A stretch of 64,000 bases of DNA from positions 62,001 through 126,000 of the forward strand of contig CBDDAC010000043.1 of NCBI GenBank assembly GCA_965224765.1, in the 5' to 3' direction. This stretch comes from CAZDBA01 sp965224765 (GTDB taxonomy: Bacteria > Planctomycetota > Planctomycetia > Pirellulales > Pirellulaceae). Shown here piece after piece: positions 18,512 to 28,288 of this stretch. The notes beneath the pieces were generated by a model. It was not told the origin of the DNA. It saw only the letters and a program-made list of their open reading frames with translations, and did not search any database. Each line of letters starts with the position of its first letter. Positions within the stretch are counted from its first letter, which is position 1. The position numbers and the translations under genes are program-made.

Positions 18512-18955
18512 TCAAATGTCAGTCCGTAGAATGTCCAGGAGCGTTGGATTGTCGAAAATACCATTTTGGGTCAATTCTTGGACCGATTCACCCCGAAAGA
18601 ATCGTTCCTCAACGATTAGCCCGCTTTTCCAACTTTGCCAGTGGATACCGTCGATTTGGTTTTCTTGGCCACTTGAATCAACAAAGCGTGTGGTGTTGTG
18701 AAGAACACTGATTGAGGCATCGGGAAAAATTGCGTACCTCGAAATCTGGCCGTGAATAGCCTGTGCACTTTTCATGAATCCAGCTTGTAAGTCACGTGCG
18801 GTTTTTTTGTCCTTGGCTAACAACGTGTCGTTATCGAACATGACAACGTCATCATCATAGTATGCGTCGAACGCCTCAAGTGGTTTACCGGCTCGCAGGA
18901 GCTCAATTTGGCCAAGTACAAGATTCTCAAACTCGTTGCTGTCCGTATTCATCAA
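18512..18955 (-). CDS. SnoaL/NTF2-like protein
   Basis: 147 residues (146 if the second Met is used). The pattern EAFDAYYDDDVVMFDND, DLQAGFMKSAQ, ISVLHNTTRFVDSSG, IDGIHWQSWKSGLIVEERFF is a SnoaL-like alpha+beta cone. There is no signal peptide, so it is cytoplasmic. Members bind small hydrophobic ligands or act as isomerases; the ligand is unknown. It starts 14 bp after the stop of the hypothetical gene at 18970, so the two are probably one operon. The ATG context AAAATTTTGATGAATACG has no strong ribosome site. Confidence 0.75.
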   Translation of the reverse strand: MMNTDSNEFENLVLGQIELLRAGKPLEAFDAYYDDDVVMFDNDTLLAKDKKTARDLQAGFMKSAQAIHGQISRYAIFPDASISVLHNTTRFVDSSGQENQIDGIHWQSWKSGLIVEERFFRGESVQELTQNGIFDNPTLLDILRTDI

Positions 18956-18969
18956 AATTTTTCTTTTGG

Positions 18970-19308
18970 TCAGAGGTTACACTTGGCGAAACAAAAAAGT
19001 AAGAGTGGACCGAATTCCTCAGAGCAATGATCTGTGGCAATGAAAACCTCCCCGACGTCAAAAGTCAGAATCTTTTTGTCCGATTTTTCAGTTGGGCCTA
19101 TCGGCGGAAGATCAGGCCAAGTGGAAGATAAATCGCTTTTGATAGCCTTGGGTAAAATTTTCGGACTCGGCCCAAGGGGCATCATCGCTATGGAGAACTT
19201 TTCAGGAGGTTGAGGCATGATCTTAAGTCCAGAATTGTTGCGATCACCCAGCCGGACAAAGCGATCTAACCAATTCAAAACCGCTCGCAAGTCCAGGCTC
19301 ATGTGCAT
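18970..19308 (-). CDS. Hypothetical protein
   Basis: 112 residues from ATG 19308 (an ATG at 19302 is also possible). I recognise no family. The N-terminus is amphipathic (LRAVLNWLDRFVRLGDR), the middle is proline-rich (MPLGPSPKILPKAIKS), and the C-terminus has VGEVFIATDHCSEEFGPLLL with cysteines close to the end. Composition looks coding. It is directly upstream of the SnoaL-like gene and in the same direction. Confidence 0.45.
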   Translation of the reverse strand: MHMSLDLRAVLNWLDRFVRLGDRNNSGLKIMPQPPEKFSIAMMPLGPSPKILPKAIKSDLSSTWPDLPPIGPTEKSDKKILTFDVGEVFIATDHCSEEFGPLLLFCFAKCNL

Positions 19309-19311
19309 CAC

Positions 19312-19916
19312 ATTGTACCGTCGCTAATTTGGCGTGACCAATGCTCGTTTGTACAGCCCAGATTCTAGTTTCGTAAACTCAAGGGTTCGATGTTCGTTTG
19401 CCACTTTCGCGGCGATTTACTGGATCAGAACAGTGAAGCTTTCCGCTGCTGACCGAATGGAGCTTGGATCACGCGACGGAAGACTTTAGCGGATTGCGTT
19501 GAGCGTCAATGACCTGAGCTGAAGTCCGCAACGCGGAATGGTATCCAATAGCGTGGTTCCCACCTGACGTTCATGCGGCAATTCTACGGACAAGGCCCCG
19601 TCATCGAGGTTTTGCCTTTTATGGGAGGTTGAGGCTCCTGCCGAAACAGTTCTTCTCGCATTGATTGCAAACATAAAAGGCAAAAACTTCAATCTTTCTA
19701 AGAATGGAAGAATGTGGACGAGCTACGTCAAGAAATCCAAAAATATCCGAGTTCCACGAGTTCGTCGTCTATAGTGTGCCTTGTTGAAGCAATTCATACG
19801 TCTTGGTATCAAGAAAACCAATGCGGGCTCCCACGGTTGGGCGCGGATTGCAAGGTAAAAAGCGGACTGTTTCAAGTGGTTGAAACTTCACTTTCTTTGT
19901 TTAATTTGGCGTAATC
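19312..19916. other. Intergenic region upstream of sigma-kinase locus
   Basis: About 600 bp without a credible gene. It holds one copy of the GGGAGGTTGAGG repeat (19623-19647). The promoter of the downstream sigma factor should lie in the last 150 bp, but no convincing -35/-10 pair stands out. Confidence 0.45.
19623..19647 (+). repeat. GGGAGGTTGAGGCTCC-type repeat, copy 1
   Basis: GGGAGGTTGAGGCTCC followed by TGCCGAAAC. Other 25-bp copies are at 35424, 44221, 45677, 53078 and 53115. Confidence 0.85.
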
Positions 19917-20546
19917 GTGAGCGAAAACGAATCAGAATTTGGCGATCCTGTAACGCTCTGGATCGATCAATTGCGGGCGGAAGATAATTCGGCTGCACAC
20001 AATATTTGGCATCATTTTGTCCAGCGACTTCAGGATTCAGCGCGTAGAAAATTGGGATCGACCACTCGCCGCGTCTACGATGAAGAAGACGCGGCCCAAA
20101 GTGCCTTCCATAGTGTATGTGCTGGAATCTCAGCCGGTCGATTCCCTGAATTGAATGATCGCGAAAGCTTACTGCATCTATTATTGGTCGTCACGTCACG
20201 CAAGATCTCCCAGAGGGTACGGTACGACCACCGAGAACGAAGAGACGTTCGGCGTATTATTAACGATTCGATTTTTATTAAGTCAAATGAAAATTTGCCA
20301 AAGGTTGTTGACTCGGTTCCTTCGCGGGAACCGACCCCCGAATTCGCTACCGAGTTCGTTGATGTATGTGAATCGCTGTTCGATAGTCTTGATGATCAAC
20401 AGCTCAAAGACGTTGCTTTGCTCAGAATTGAGGGGTTCGACGATAGCGAGATCGCCAAAAAACTGGGATGCTCGCGCCGGACTGTTCAACGCCGCTTGGA
20501 AGTCGTAAGACGACATTGGAAAGAACGGGATCGAGAAAATGAGTGA
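19917..20546 (+). CDS. ECF-type RNA polymerase sigma factor
   Basis: 209 residues, GTG start at 19917; no in-frame ATG lies closer. Region 2 is seen in YDEEDAAQSAFHSVCAGISAG and LLLVVTSRKISQRVRYDHR; region 4 is LRIEGFDDSEIAKKLGCSRR with TVQRRLEVVRRHW. This is the planctomycete type of sigma factor coupled to a kinase. Its last 8 bp overlap the start of the kinase-TPR gene, so the two are translationally coupled and very likely form one signalling unit: kinase senses, sigma factor responds. Confidence 0.88.
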   Translation: MSENESEFGDPVTLWIDQLRAEDNSAAHNIWHHFVQRLQDSARRKLGSTTRRVYDEEDAAQSAFHSVCAGISAGRFPELNDRESLLHLLLVVTSRKISQRVRYDHRERRDVRRIINDSIFIKSNENLPKVVDSVPSREPTPEFATEFVDVCESLFDSLDDQQLKDVALLRIEGFDDSEIAKKLGCSRRTVQRRLEVVRRHWKERDRENE

Positions 20547-23500
20547 TTCTCCTCGCTTTTCTGAACTTTCAAATGAGCAACTGAGTGTCCTGCATTCGGC
20601 CTGTGAGTCCTTTGAACAATCGCTAACCAATGGCCAACCGTCACAAATCGAGGAGATTGTTGCAGACGTCGATAGCGAATTGAAATTGCCACTTGTGCTC
20701 GAACTTTTGGCGATCGAAATCGAATGGAATTTGAAGAAGGGGCAAGAACCAAACATTGAGGACTATGAGGCGCGATTTACAGAGTTCGTCAAAGAAATTC
20801 GTGAGCTGGGCGATGAGATTCGGATCGGAGCCAGCTTGGGAGCTCTGGGAAGTCGGAAACAAGATGAAATTTTGACGGACTCTCGACGGTCGGTTTTTGG
20901 TGAGGGAACGGAAATTGGCGAACGCTACCGGCTGGTAAGGAAAATCGGCGAAGGTGGAATGGGTGAGGTCTGGACGGCAGATCAGACTTTGCCGGTCAAA
21001 CGTACGGTCGCAATCAAGCTAATTAAATTTGGGATGGATTCCCGAGCCGTGTTGGCTCGCTTCGAGCAAGAGCGTCAAACGTTGGCGATGATGGATCATC
21101 CCAATATCGCACAGATGTTTGATGCGGGTGTCACCGATCAAGGGCAACCCTATTTTGTGATGGAATTTGTGAACGGAAGGTCGCTGGGTACCTTTTGCGA
21201 CCAACGAAAATTGACTCCCAAACAACGGCTAGAATTGTTCGTCCCGATTTGCCAAGCAGTACAACATGCGCACCAAAAGGGAATTGTCCACCGGGACCTA
21301 AAGCCTTCAAACATTGTCGTATCTGTGGTCGACGAGAAACCGGTCCCGATCGTGATTGATTTCGGGGTCGCTAAAGCAACGGGTCCGAAGCTGACGGAAG
21401 AGTCCATTGTGACCCAGTTGGGAACAATGGTAGGTACGCTTGCTTATATGTCCCCGGAGCAAGCGGGCCTCACGGGCAACGACGTCGACACGCGAACTGA
21501 CATCTATTCATTGGGTGTCATTCTCTACGAATTGTTATCCGGTTTGCGGCCCATCGATTGCAACCGACTTGCGAGTAATGGGCTTGCCGAGATGGTTCGC
21601 GTTATTCAGGAGGAAGAACCCTCGCGGCCAAGCACCAAGCTTTCCTCAAACAACTTATTGCCTTCCATTGCGGCAGTGAGAGGCATTGAACCCAGGAAGC
21701 TTCCGGCAATGCTCAAAGGGGAGCTCGATTGGGTGGTGATGAAATGCATAGATAAACAGCGAGAACGTCGTTACCAAACGGCAAATGCGCTAGCGCGAGA
21801 CATTGAACGCTATTTGCTCAACGAGCCGGTTGAGGCTCGGCCTGCATCAACCAGTTATCGATGTGCAAAATTCATTCGCCGAAATCGAGGGCTGGTCATT
21901 GCGGGCAGCTTGATGGGGCTACTGTTGATCGGCGGGATCGCAGGAACAAGTTATGGTCTGTTTCGTGCCGAAGCGGCGAGACGAATCGCAGTTGATGCCC
22001 AACAATCAGCCTCCGAGCGCGAAACGAGTGAACGAAAGGCGAAAATTGAGGCGACTCGGCAAGCCTCGATCGCGTTAGCGAGCGCAGAGAGTGAGCGGAA
22101 CGCAAACGCCAAGGCCCAAAAACGACTGACGCAAATTGAAAAGTCGAATGAGATTCTGGGTTCGATTTTTGTTGCCCTCAAACCGAGAAGGATCGCCGAA
22201 TCGAACCGCCCGTTACAGGTTGTTCTTGTTGAAAAACTTAATCTCGCCGTGCAGCAGTTGGAAGGGGATTCAATTGGGGATCCTTTGATGGTTGCCAAAA
22301 TGCAGATGCAACTTGGGCGATCGTTGCTGGCGCTCAGTGAGCCGCAGCAAGCCAAAGAGCTTTTCGAAAAGGCTCGATTAACTCGCCACAAATTACTTGG
22401 TCCTCAAGCTGAGGAAACCTTTGAAAGTATTCATAATCAGGCCATGGCGATCCTGAGTCTTGGCGAAATCAAGCAAGCGATTCAATTGCTAGAGGAGACG
22501 CTGGAAATGCAAGTAGCAGCCTTGGGTAGCAAACATCCAATGATACCCGCGTCCAAAGCAAATCTTGCCCAAGCCTATATTGAAAATGGAGAACAGGAAA
22601 AAGCGATTTCCTTGATGAAGGAAGTGGTTCAGTCGCAAGTACAGATTCTAGGCGAAAGGCATCCCAAAACACTTGAAAGCGTCGGAGTTCTCGCGGTCGC
22701 ATACCATGCGATTGGTGAGCTTTCTCGTGCCATGAAATTGCATGAAAAAAACCTTGAAGGACTCACCGCGACGCTTGGCGAGGACCATCCCAGCACGGTG
22801 ATGGGAAATGTTTAATTTAGCAACCAGCTATCAGGCAGCCGGAAAAAGTCAACAAGGCATTGCCGATGTACGAATCGTCTTTTGAACAAATGAAGTTAAC
22901 GTTGGGAGAGGACCATTCCGCGACAATTGTTGCGATGGGCCGCCTGGCTTCGTTGTATAAAGAGATGGGCAATTATAGGCTTGCACTGCCTTTGCTTGAA
23001 AAAGCCCACCGAAGATCCAAGGATGAGTTCGGCGCCGAGCATCCCGACACCCTTCTAAGTATGTCCAATCTCGCGTCAGGCTACCAAGCGGCTGGCCAAG
23101 GAAAACTCGCGCTTGCGATGTTCGAAGAAACCCACGAGCTGACTTTGAAGAAGCTGGGGGCAAAGCATCCCAATACGCTGTTGAGTGGAAACAACTTGGC
23201 GATGAGCTACCAAAAATCTGGCATGTTTGATGAGGCGCTGCCGATTTTCAAACAAATCTTGAAGGGGATGAAAAAGTCGTTTGCCGCCAATCATCCGTCC
23301 GTATTGACCTGCACGGCGAATCTTGCATCGATCTATCAGGAACGAGGAGAAGTCGATTTGGCAATTCCTTTGTTTGAAGACGTGCTTGAAATTCAGGAAG
23401 CAACCCTCGGCGAAGGGCATCCTGATGCGCTTCGGACGATGAACAATTTGGCAGTCGCTTACTGGTCAGTAAATCAACTGGACGAATCGATTCCGATGTT

Positions 23501-24173
23501 CAGGAAATTGGTCGAAGCCGCCACTGAGATGTTTGGAGAATCGCATCCCAATACGCTGATGGCAATTGTTAATCTTGGTGTGAATCTCAAAGACAATGGC
23601 GAAGTGGATGAAGCGTTGCCGTGGCTGGAAAAAGCCTACGAGGCAACGCCTCAATACCCGCAACTGGTGCCCTTGGCGGGACCGCAATTATTGGACGCGT
23701 ACGCATTGGCCGGGGAATCGAAGAAGGCTTTGAAATTGTCGAAACGAATGATTAACGTTATGCGGCAACAAATGGAACCAGAAAGTCTGGGACTTGCGGA
23801 GTTTCTCGCGAATAATGGACTGATTTTACTGAAAGCAAAATCGTATGTAGATGCAGGTGCAATTCTAGAGGAATGTGCCAAAATCTACGCCGCCAAATCT
23901 CCGAACGCCTGGCAACGGTTTCACGTCAATGCAATGCAAGGAGAGGCGTTGCTTGGCCAAACCAAATCGGCAGAGGCGGAACCTTTTCTTGTTGACGGAA
24001 TTCAGGGAATGCAGAATCGCGAATCCAAAATTCCAGAAGAAAGACATGGCCTTATACCCACCGCTCAAAAGCTGCTCATCCGTTGCTATGAAGAACTTGG
24101 CAAACAAGAGCAGGCAGATAAGCTACGCGATTCAATGTCACGCTCCGAGGCAGAGGCTTTTTCGACTGGCTAG
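20539..24173 (+). pseudogene. Serine/threonine kinase with transmembrane segment and TPR tail, two frameshifts
   Basis: The first frame runs to 22815. Removing one A at 22806-22808 and one at 22843-22847 joins it, through MFNLATSYQAAGKVNKALPM, to the frame ending at 24173; the repaired protein has 1210 residues. Order: helical N-terminus (about 1-125); kinase domain with GEGGMGEVW, Lys160 in VAIKLI, HRDLKPSN (Asp253), IDFGVAKA and SPEQAG; membrane helix at about 451-475; a coiled-coil-like Ala/Glu/Arg stretch; then many 42-residue TPRs of the kinesin-light-chain type (LGEDHPxTxxxxxNLAxxY). The cytoplasmic kinase would be tethered to a periplasmic TPR sensor. Both shifts are in A-runs, so they may be sequencing errors; otherwise the product is truncated after the first repeats. 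Confidence 0.85.
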
Positions 24174-24359
24174 TTTTCAGATGATTTTGGCGCTAAGATC
24201 CAGATGCCAAAAATCGAACACCCTTCCACCGGAAGGGTCGGCAGCGCAACGACCGGGGAGGTGAAGCCACTGTCGTTTTCAGATGCAGCAACATCGCCTG
24301 CTTCGACTTATGACTGACTCAGTAGCCAACATTCACATTCCGCCTGTTTGGATACCCGA
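24151..24359 (+). repeat. Left part of a ~275-bp dispersed repeat, interrupted by the IS
   Basis: From TTTTTCGACTGG through TTTCAGATGATTTTGGCGCT, CCACTG-CGTTTTC and CACATTCCGCCTGTTT to CCCGA, it aligns with 54478-54699. It overlaps the last codons of the kinase-TPR gene, so the repeat supplies that protein's C-terminus (AFSTG). The remainder of the repeat continues on the far side of the insertion sequence at 25869. Confidence 0.75.
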
Positions 24360-25868
24360 CTAGGTTGTGATTAAATCAACTGGGCTGGAGCAAGTATTTG
24401 TTTTGCGCTAAAACTTAGTAATGAACAATAAAAAAAGAGTGTTTGCACGAGTGCAACGGCCAGAACGTCATCAATCAGAATGGAAACCTTTCTGCCTCGA
24501 CGAACTTCTTTCGACAGACCATCGTGCTCGCGTGGTTTGGGAATATGTAGAGTCATTGGATTTTTCAAAGCTTTACGGAAAGATCCTGGCAGTGGAAGGG
24601 CGTGCAGGACGGACGCCGGTCGATCCGAAAATTCTTCTTTCACTTTGGATGTTCGCGACGCTCGAAGGGATCAGCAGCGCCCGTCACGTGGCACGGTTGT
24701 GCGAACGCGACCTTGGCTACATGTGGATTTGCGGCGGAGTCAGCGTCAACCACCACCTCTTGAGTGATTTCCGCTCAACCAACCCCGAGTTCTTTGACGA
24801 GCTTCTCAGCGAAACGGTCGGCACGCTGATCTCGCAAGGTTTAGTTGAACTCGATGTGATTGCTCAAGATGGGATGCGTGTTCGCGCCAGCGCTGGTGGA
24901 GGTTCGTTTCGCCGCCAAGGCACGCTCACAGAAAGCTTGAGCCAGGCCAAGCAACGCGTAGAACAATTGCGAGCAGAAATGGACGATTCTTCTATCGGGC
25001 AAACAAGTCGTTCAAAGCAAGAAGCGGCTCAACTTCGCTCCGCCGAAGAACGCCAATCACGGCTCGCTGACGCTCTGGAACAACTTCAAGAACTTCGCGC
25101 CCGCAAAGAAAAACGCAAGAAGGGTAGCGGTGCTGAAGCTCGTTGTAGCACAACAGACCCTGACGCCCGCAAGATGAAAGTGGCCAGCGGTGGCTACCGT
25201 CCTTGCTACAACGTTCACCTTGCGACGACAGCAGATTCTCGTGTAATCCTCGACGTGGAAGTCAACAACAATGGCAGTGACGGCGGGCAGATGAGCGTCA
25301 TGCACAAAAAAGTAGTTGCTCGGCATGGCGAGGTTCCAGAGAAAATGCTGGTAGATGGCGGCTTTACGACGCACGCTGATATCACGTTGCTTGAAAGGCA
25401 AGGCACTGCGGTTTATGGTCCGATTCCTAAAGAAGCAAAGCTGCTAAAAAACGGCAACGATCCGCATGAACGTCAGCCGAAAGACACCGACGAGGTGTTC
25501 AAGTTTCGGCAGCGAATGGCAACGGACTCAGCAAAGGAACTTTATAAAGCGCGGCCTTCGATCGCAGAGTTTCCTAACGCGGAGTTCCGCAACCGAGGGC
25601 TCCAGCAGTTTCGAGTTCGAGGTTTGGCTCGAGTGCAATCGGCAACGTTACTCGTAGCGTTGACGTTTAACTTTATGCGTTGGATGGCGTTAAAGGGCGT
25701 CAAAGCGGCGATTTAAAGCAGAAAGGGCGCGATTGAATGCTACAAAAAGCAACCAATCGAAACACAAAAACATACCAAGCCTGAAAACGGCAAACAAAAA
25801 TTCAAAATCAAAAATCCAGCGCCAAAATTTCGCTAAAACTGTCGCTGCAGAATTTAATCACTACCTAG
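24360..25868 (+). mobile_element. IS1182-family insertion sequence
   Basis: 1.5-kb element around one transposase gene. The ends are inverted: GTTGTGATTAAAT on the left and ATTTAATCACTAC on the right (one mismatch), each flanked by CTAG, which may be a 4-bp target duplication. It has split a dispersed 275-bp repeat whose uninterrupted copy is at 54478-54751. The transposase frame is intact, so the insertion may be recent. Confidence 0.8.
24421..25716 (+). CDS. Transposase, IS1182 family
   Basis: 431 residues, full length. The N-terminal DUF772-like part has LDELLSTDHRARVVWEYVE, HHLLSDFRSTNPEFFDELLS, and the catalytic region has VIAQDGMRVRAS (first Asp), GYRPCYNVHLATT, LVDGGFTTHADI (second Asp) and RPSIAEFPNAEFRNRGL (Glu). 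A charged coiled-coil insert lies between the first and second acidic residues (about 165-240). It catalyses DDE cut-and-paste or copy-paste movement of the element. The ATG at 24421 is 60 bp inside the left end. No passenger genes. Confidence 0.93.
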   Translation: MNNKKRVFARVQRPERHQSEWKPFCLDELLSTDHRARVVWEYVESLDFSKLYGKILAVEGRAGRTPVDPKILLSLWMFATLEGISSARHVARLCERDLGYMWICGGVSVNHHLLSDFRSTNPEFFDELLSETVGTLISQGLVELDVIAQDGMRVRASAGGGSFRRQGTLTESLSQAKQRVEQLRAEMDDSSIGQTSRSKQEAAQLRSAEERQSRLADALEQLQELRARKEKRKKGSGAEARCSTTDPDARKMKVASGGYRPCYNVHLATTADSRVILDVEVNNNGSDGGQMSVMHKKVVARHGEVPEKMLVDGGFTTHADITLLERQGTAVYGPIPKEAKLLKNGNDPHERQPKDTDEVFKFRQRMATDSAKELYKARPSIAEFPNAEFRNRGLQQFRVRGLARVQSATLLVALTFNFMRWMALKGVKAAI

Positions 25869-25920
25869 ACGCGTTAGCGAGGACGAACCCGGCACGTCCT
25901 CGCTGACGCGTCGGGTTTCC
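25869..25920 (+). repeat. Right part of the interrupted dispersed repeat (ACGCGT hairpin)
   Basis: ACGCGTTAGCGAGGACG and CGTCCTCGCTGACGCGTC form near-perfect arms, ending GGGTTTCC. It matches the hairpin at 54691-54751. Together with 24151-24359 it reconstitutes one repeat. Confidence 0.75.
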
Positions 25921-26107
25921 ATAAACCACTGCTTCTAAGTTTTTGCATCATTTACGAATGAAAAGTCACATCCTCTTCGAGGTATCGACACTCATGTGAT
26001 TGACGAAGCGCAAGGTGGATGACGTCCGCGATCACTGAGCGGGAACCAGTGATCATCCATTTCAAACATACGCAGTCCGGCTTTGCGTGTGTCACATTAT
26101 TAACCGA

Positions 26108-26749
26108 TCAGCGCGAACCGGAATTGGCCGAGATTGCAGCGAAAGCAATTACACCGGCCGCAAATAACAGGGTTCCCATGGCAACCAACAGAAAACGTCC
26201 CTTTTTGCGTTTTTGGATACCAGAAATCATACAGAACCCACCTATCAAAATGAACCAAACCGAAAACAATATGCGAATGGCTCCAGAAAACCCACCGTTT
26301 AACGCACCAGGCAATGCGATAGCGGTGATGGTCGTTAGGAGGAATAGCGTTGATAAAGTCCATTGGGAAAGCCGAGCCCCGGGAGGCGATCGAAACGCTT
26401 TAAATTCGTGCTCAAAGAGAAAAACGTGGTCGAAGTCTGCGAGTTCGTCGTTTTCGTTTTGGAGCATCAGTCCCTCGTCAATCAGGCCAAACACAATCAA
26501 CCCAATATCGTTTGTAGATGTAATCCCCCAAGACCCTAGTTGATTTCGAGCGGACGAGCCAAAATTTGCAATCGCTTGGTCATGAAATTTCCAACAGAAT
26601 TCCGCAGCGTCAATATGCAAAGGCCCCGTAGACATCGCATGTGTTTGCGAAAATGAATTGATTGCGAAATACAAGGCCTCAGCCGGAAAGCGGGTTTGTT
26701 CTGCTACTTTCCTGATTCGCAATTCGAGTTCAGTTGGAGGAGAGTTCAT
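26108..26749 (-). CDS. TIGR04138-like protein with C-terminal membrane segments
   Basis: 213 residues. Residues 8-95 show the TIGR04138 pattern known from planctomycetes and verrucomicrobia: FPAEALYFAINSFSQTH, HIDAAEFCWKFHDQAIANFG, LGSWGITSTNDIGLIVFGLI and a following DFDHVFLFEH. The function of that family is unknown. Residues about 125-210 contain three hydrophobic helices (LSTLFLLTTITAIALPGAL, IRILFSVWFILIGGFCMI, FLLVAMGTLLFAAGVIAFAA), so the domain is membrane-tethered on the cytoplasmic side. Start ATG 26749. Monocistronic; it lies between an IS copy and a repeat-rich gap. Confidence 0.7.
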   Translation of the reverse strand: MNSPPTELELRIRKVAEQTRFPAEALYFAINSFSQTHAMSTGPLHIDAAEFCWKFHDQAIANFGSSARNQLGSWGITSTNDIGLIVFGLIDEGLMLQNENDELADFDHVFLFEHEFKAFRSPPGARLSQWTLSTLFLLTTITAIALPGALNGGFSGAIRILFSVWFILIGGFCMISGIQKRKKGRFLLVAMGTLLFAAGVIAFAAISANSGSR

Positions 26750-27038
26750 GAAGACGATCGTATAACGATAAAAGAAAACAGGTCCGTCGAGTGATACGAA
26801 ATAGAAACTGGGTATCTGGAAGAACTAAATAGGTGCGAAAGGCTGACAAGAGATTCCGCCGCATTCTCGAAAATTGTTGCTATGTTTGAATGTTGGCGTC
26901 CCGTGCAAGGTATTTTCATTTGGCGATTCCTGGGTTCCCTGCATTTCGTTTTGCTTTGATGATTATTCTCATCATCTCGTACGCGTCGTCAAGGAACATG
27001 AAATCGGGCGGGGTAAACATATCCATCAAGGGGAATAA

Positions 27039-27140
27039 GGGGTCGGGAGTCTTTTCTTTGTTGGGTGACCGAAGTATTTTGATTGTGAGATTAGATTGAT
27101 TTAACTTTCTCGCATTTGAACAGAAAAGACTCCCGACCCC
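27039..27140 (-). mobile_element. 102-bp MITE-like palindromic repeat, copy 2
   Basis: Same 19-bp terminal inverted repeats as 4788-4889, in the opposite orientation, with only two interior differences. The flanks also match for about 10 bases (CATTGGCTTT on the right, TTCCCC on the left). Confidence 0.85.
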
Positions 27141-27159
27141 CATTGGCTTTGGCCCCGCC

Positions 27160-27330
27160 CATTGGCGATCATGCTAAGATCTGCTTCGGCAATCGTAGTC
27201 GCGCTAGAGGCCAGAGGTTGGCAGCCATCAAGTCCATCAAGGACACCGCCCGTCGTCACGGTCACAATCCATTGCAGGTGTTTTATCGCTTGTTTACTCA
27301 ACCGCATGACAAAGTGATGCGGTTCATCTA
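27160..27330 (+). pseudogene. Transposase C-terminal remnant (possibly IS66-like)
   Basis: The frame reads KICFGNRSRARGQRLAAIKS and then IKDTARRHGHNPLQVFYRLF. The pattern G-x-R-S...A-x-x-S-I-x-x-T-x-R-R-x-G-x-x-P resembles the C-terminal tail of IS66-type transposases. No upstream catalytic part remains. It lies directly beside MITE copy 2. Confidence 0.3.
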
Positions 27331-27555
27331 CAAAAAAACGTCCCCAAAGAGATCGTTGGCCTGAGCCTTCGATTTCAATGCAGACGCACTTTACAAAGAC
27401 GTCTTAGGCGGAATGCGACTTGGCTCAAAGCCCATTGTGTGAAAAATCCAAATCAACGTCTGCCTTCGCTGCTGCGCAAACCAAAAAAGACCAACAAAAA
27501 AATCTGACGAAAAAAATAGAAGCCGAAGATCCCGGACAGGGAACTAAACTCTTTT

Positions 27556-27590
27556 GACCCCTTTTCCACACGGCAGACCCCTTTTCCACA
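27556..27590 (+). repeat. Short direct repeat GACCCCTTTTCCACA (x2)
   Basis: Two perfect 15-bp copies start 20 bp apart. Possible binding-site pair or remnant of a REP-like element; it lies about 125 bp upstream of the sigma factor start, so a regulatory role cannot be excluded. Confidence 0.5.
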
Positions 27591-27715
27591 GACGAAAATT
27601 TCCGAATGGGTAAATCAACCTGTGTGACGCATTGTCTCAATTTGTTTTTTGAAAAAGCCATTTTTCTGCAAACCATTTAAGCTGTTGTGCGACCTTAACG
27701 TAGTTTTTAGGGAAA

Positions 27716-28288
27716 ATGGTTGACGAATTCATGAATCGAGATGCTGATGACATTCTGAACGAACTGCTGGTGTTACGGGCGCAACGAGGTGACTCGGTCG
27801 CAATGCAGCAGTTGGTTCGTCGCTGGCATGCCAGATTGATTCGTTATGCTCAAAAATTAACACAAAGTCACGATGCTGCCGCTGATGTGGTTCAGGATGG
27901 ATGGCTCGCCATCTTTCGAGGGATGCACCGTTTAAACGATCCAGCAACTTTTCGTAGTTGGGCATATCGAATTGTTCATCACAAATCGATGGACTGGATT
28001 CGTTCCCAGACGCGTCAACGGAAAATGCAACACGAACCAGCTGCCTCTGTCGAGGCTTCTGCTTCGACGGATTTGCGTGAGGAACTGACTGGCGTGGAAA
28101 AGTTGCGCCGCACAATTAAACACTTGTCCACAGAGCAGCAGCAGCTGTTGCTGCAGATGTTTTACGACGACAACATGTCTCTGAAAGAGATCGCAATCGT
28201 AATGACCGTCCCGGTCGGGACATTAAAATTTCGCCTGTTTTCCTTGCGAAAGCAACTCAAAGAAATGATTGAAAGGGATACGACATGA
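27716..28288 (+). CDS. ECF-type RNA polymerase sigma factor
   Basis: 190 residues. Region 2: RWHARLIRYAQKLTQSHDAA, VVQDGWLAIFRGMHRLND and FRSWAYRIVHHKSMDWIR, close to the RpoE/ECF consensus. Region 4: LLQMFYDDNMSLKEIAIVM with VPVGTLKFRLFSLRKQL. It differs clearly from the two kinase-linked sigma factors. ATG 27716 follows AGGGAAA. Its stop overlaps the next start as ATGA, so it is co-translated with a small membrane protein that probably acts as anti-sigma or partner. Confidence 0.92.
   Translation: MVDEFMNRDADDILNELLVLRAQRGDSVAMQQLVRRWHARLIRYAQKLTQSHDAAADVVQDGWLAIFRGMHRLNDPATFRSWAYRIVHHKSMDWIRSQTRQRKMQHEPAASVEASASTDLREELTGVEKLRRTIKHLSTEQQQLLLQMFYDDNMSLKEIAIVMTVPVGTLKFRLFSLRKQLKEMIERDTT

Larger units (their letters stand above)
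26750..27715. other. Repeat and IS-remnant region, no intact gene
   Basis: About 970 bp. It contains the second MITE copy (27039-27140), a transposase-like remnant (27160-27330) and a direct repeat GACCCCTTTTCCACA at 27556-27570 and 27576-27590. The promoter of the downstream sigma factor should lie in the final 120 bp. Confidence 0.55.
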
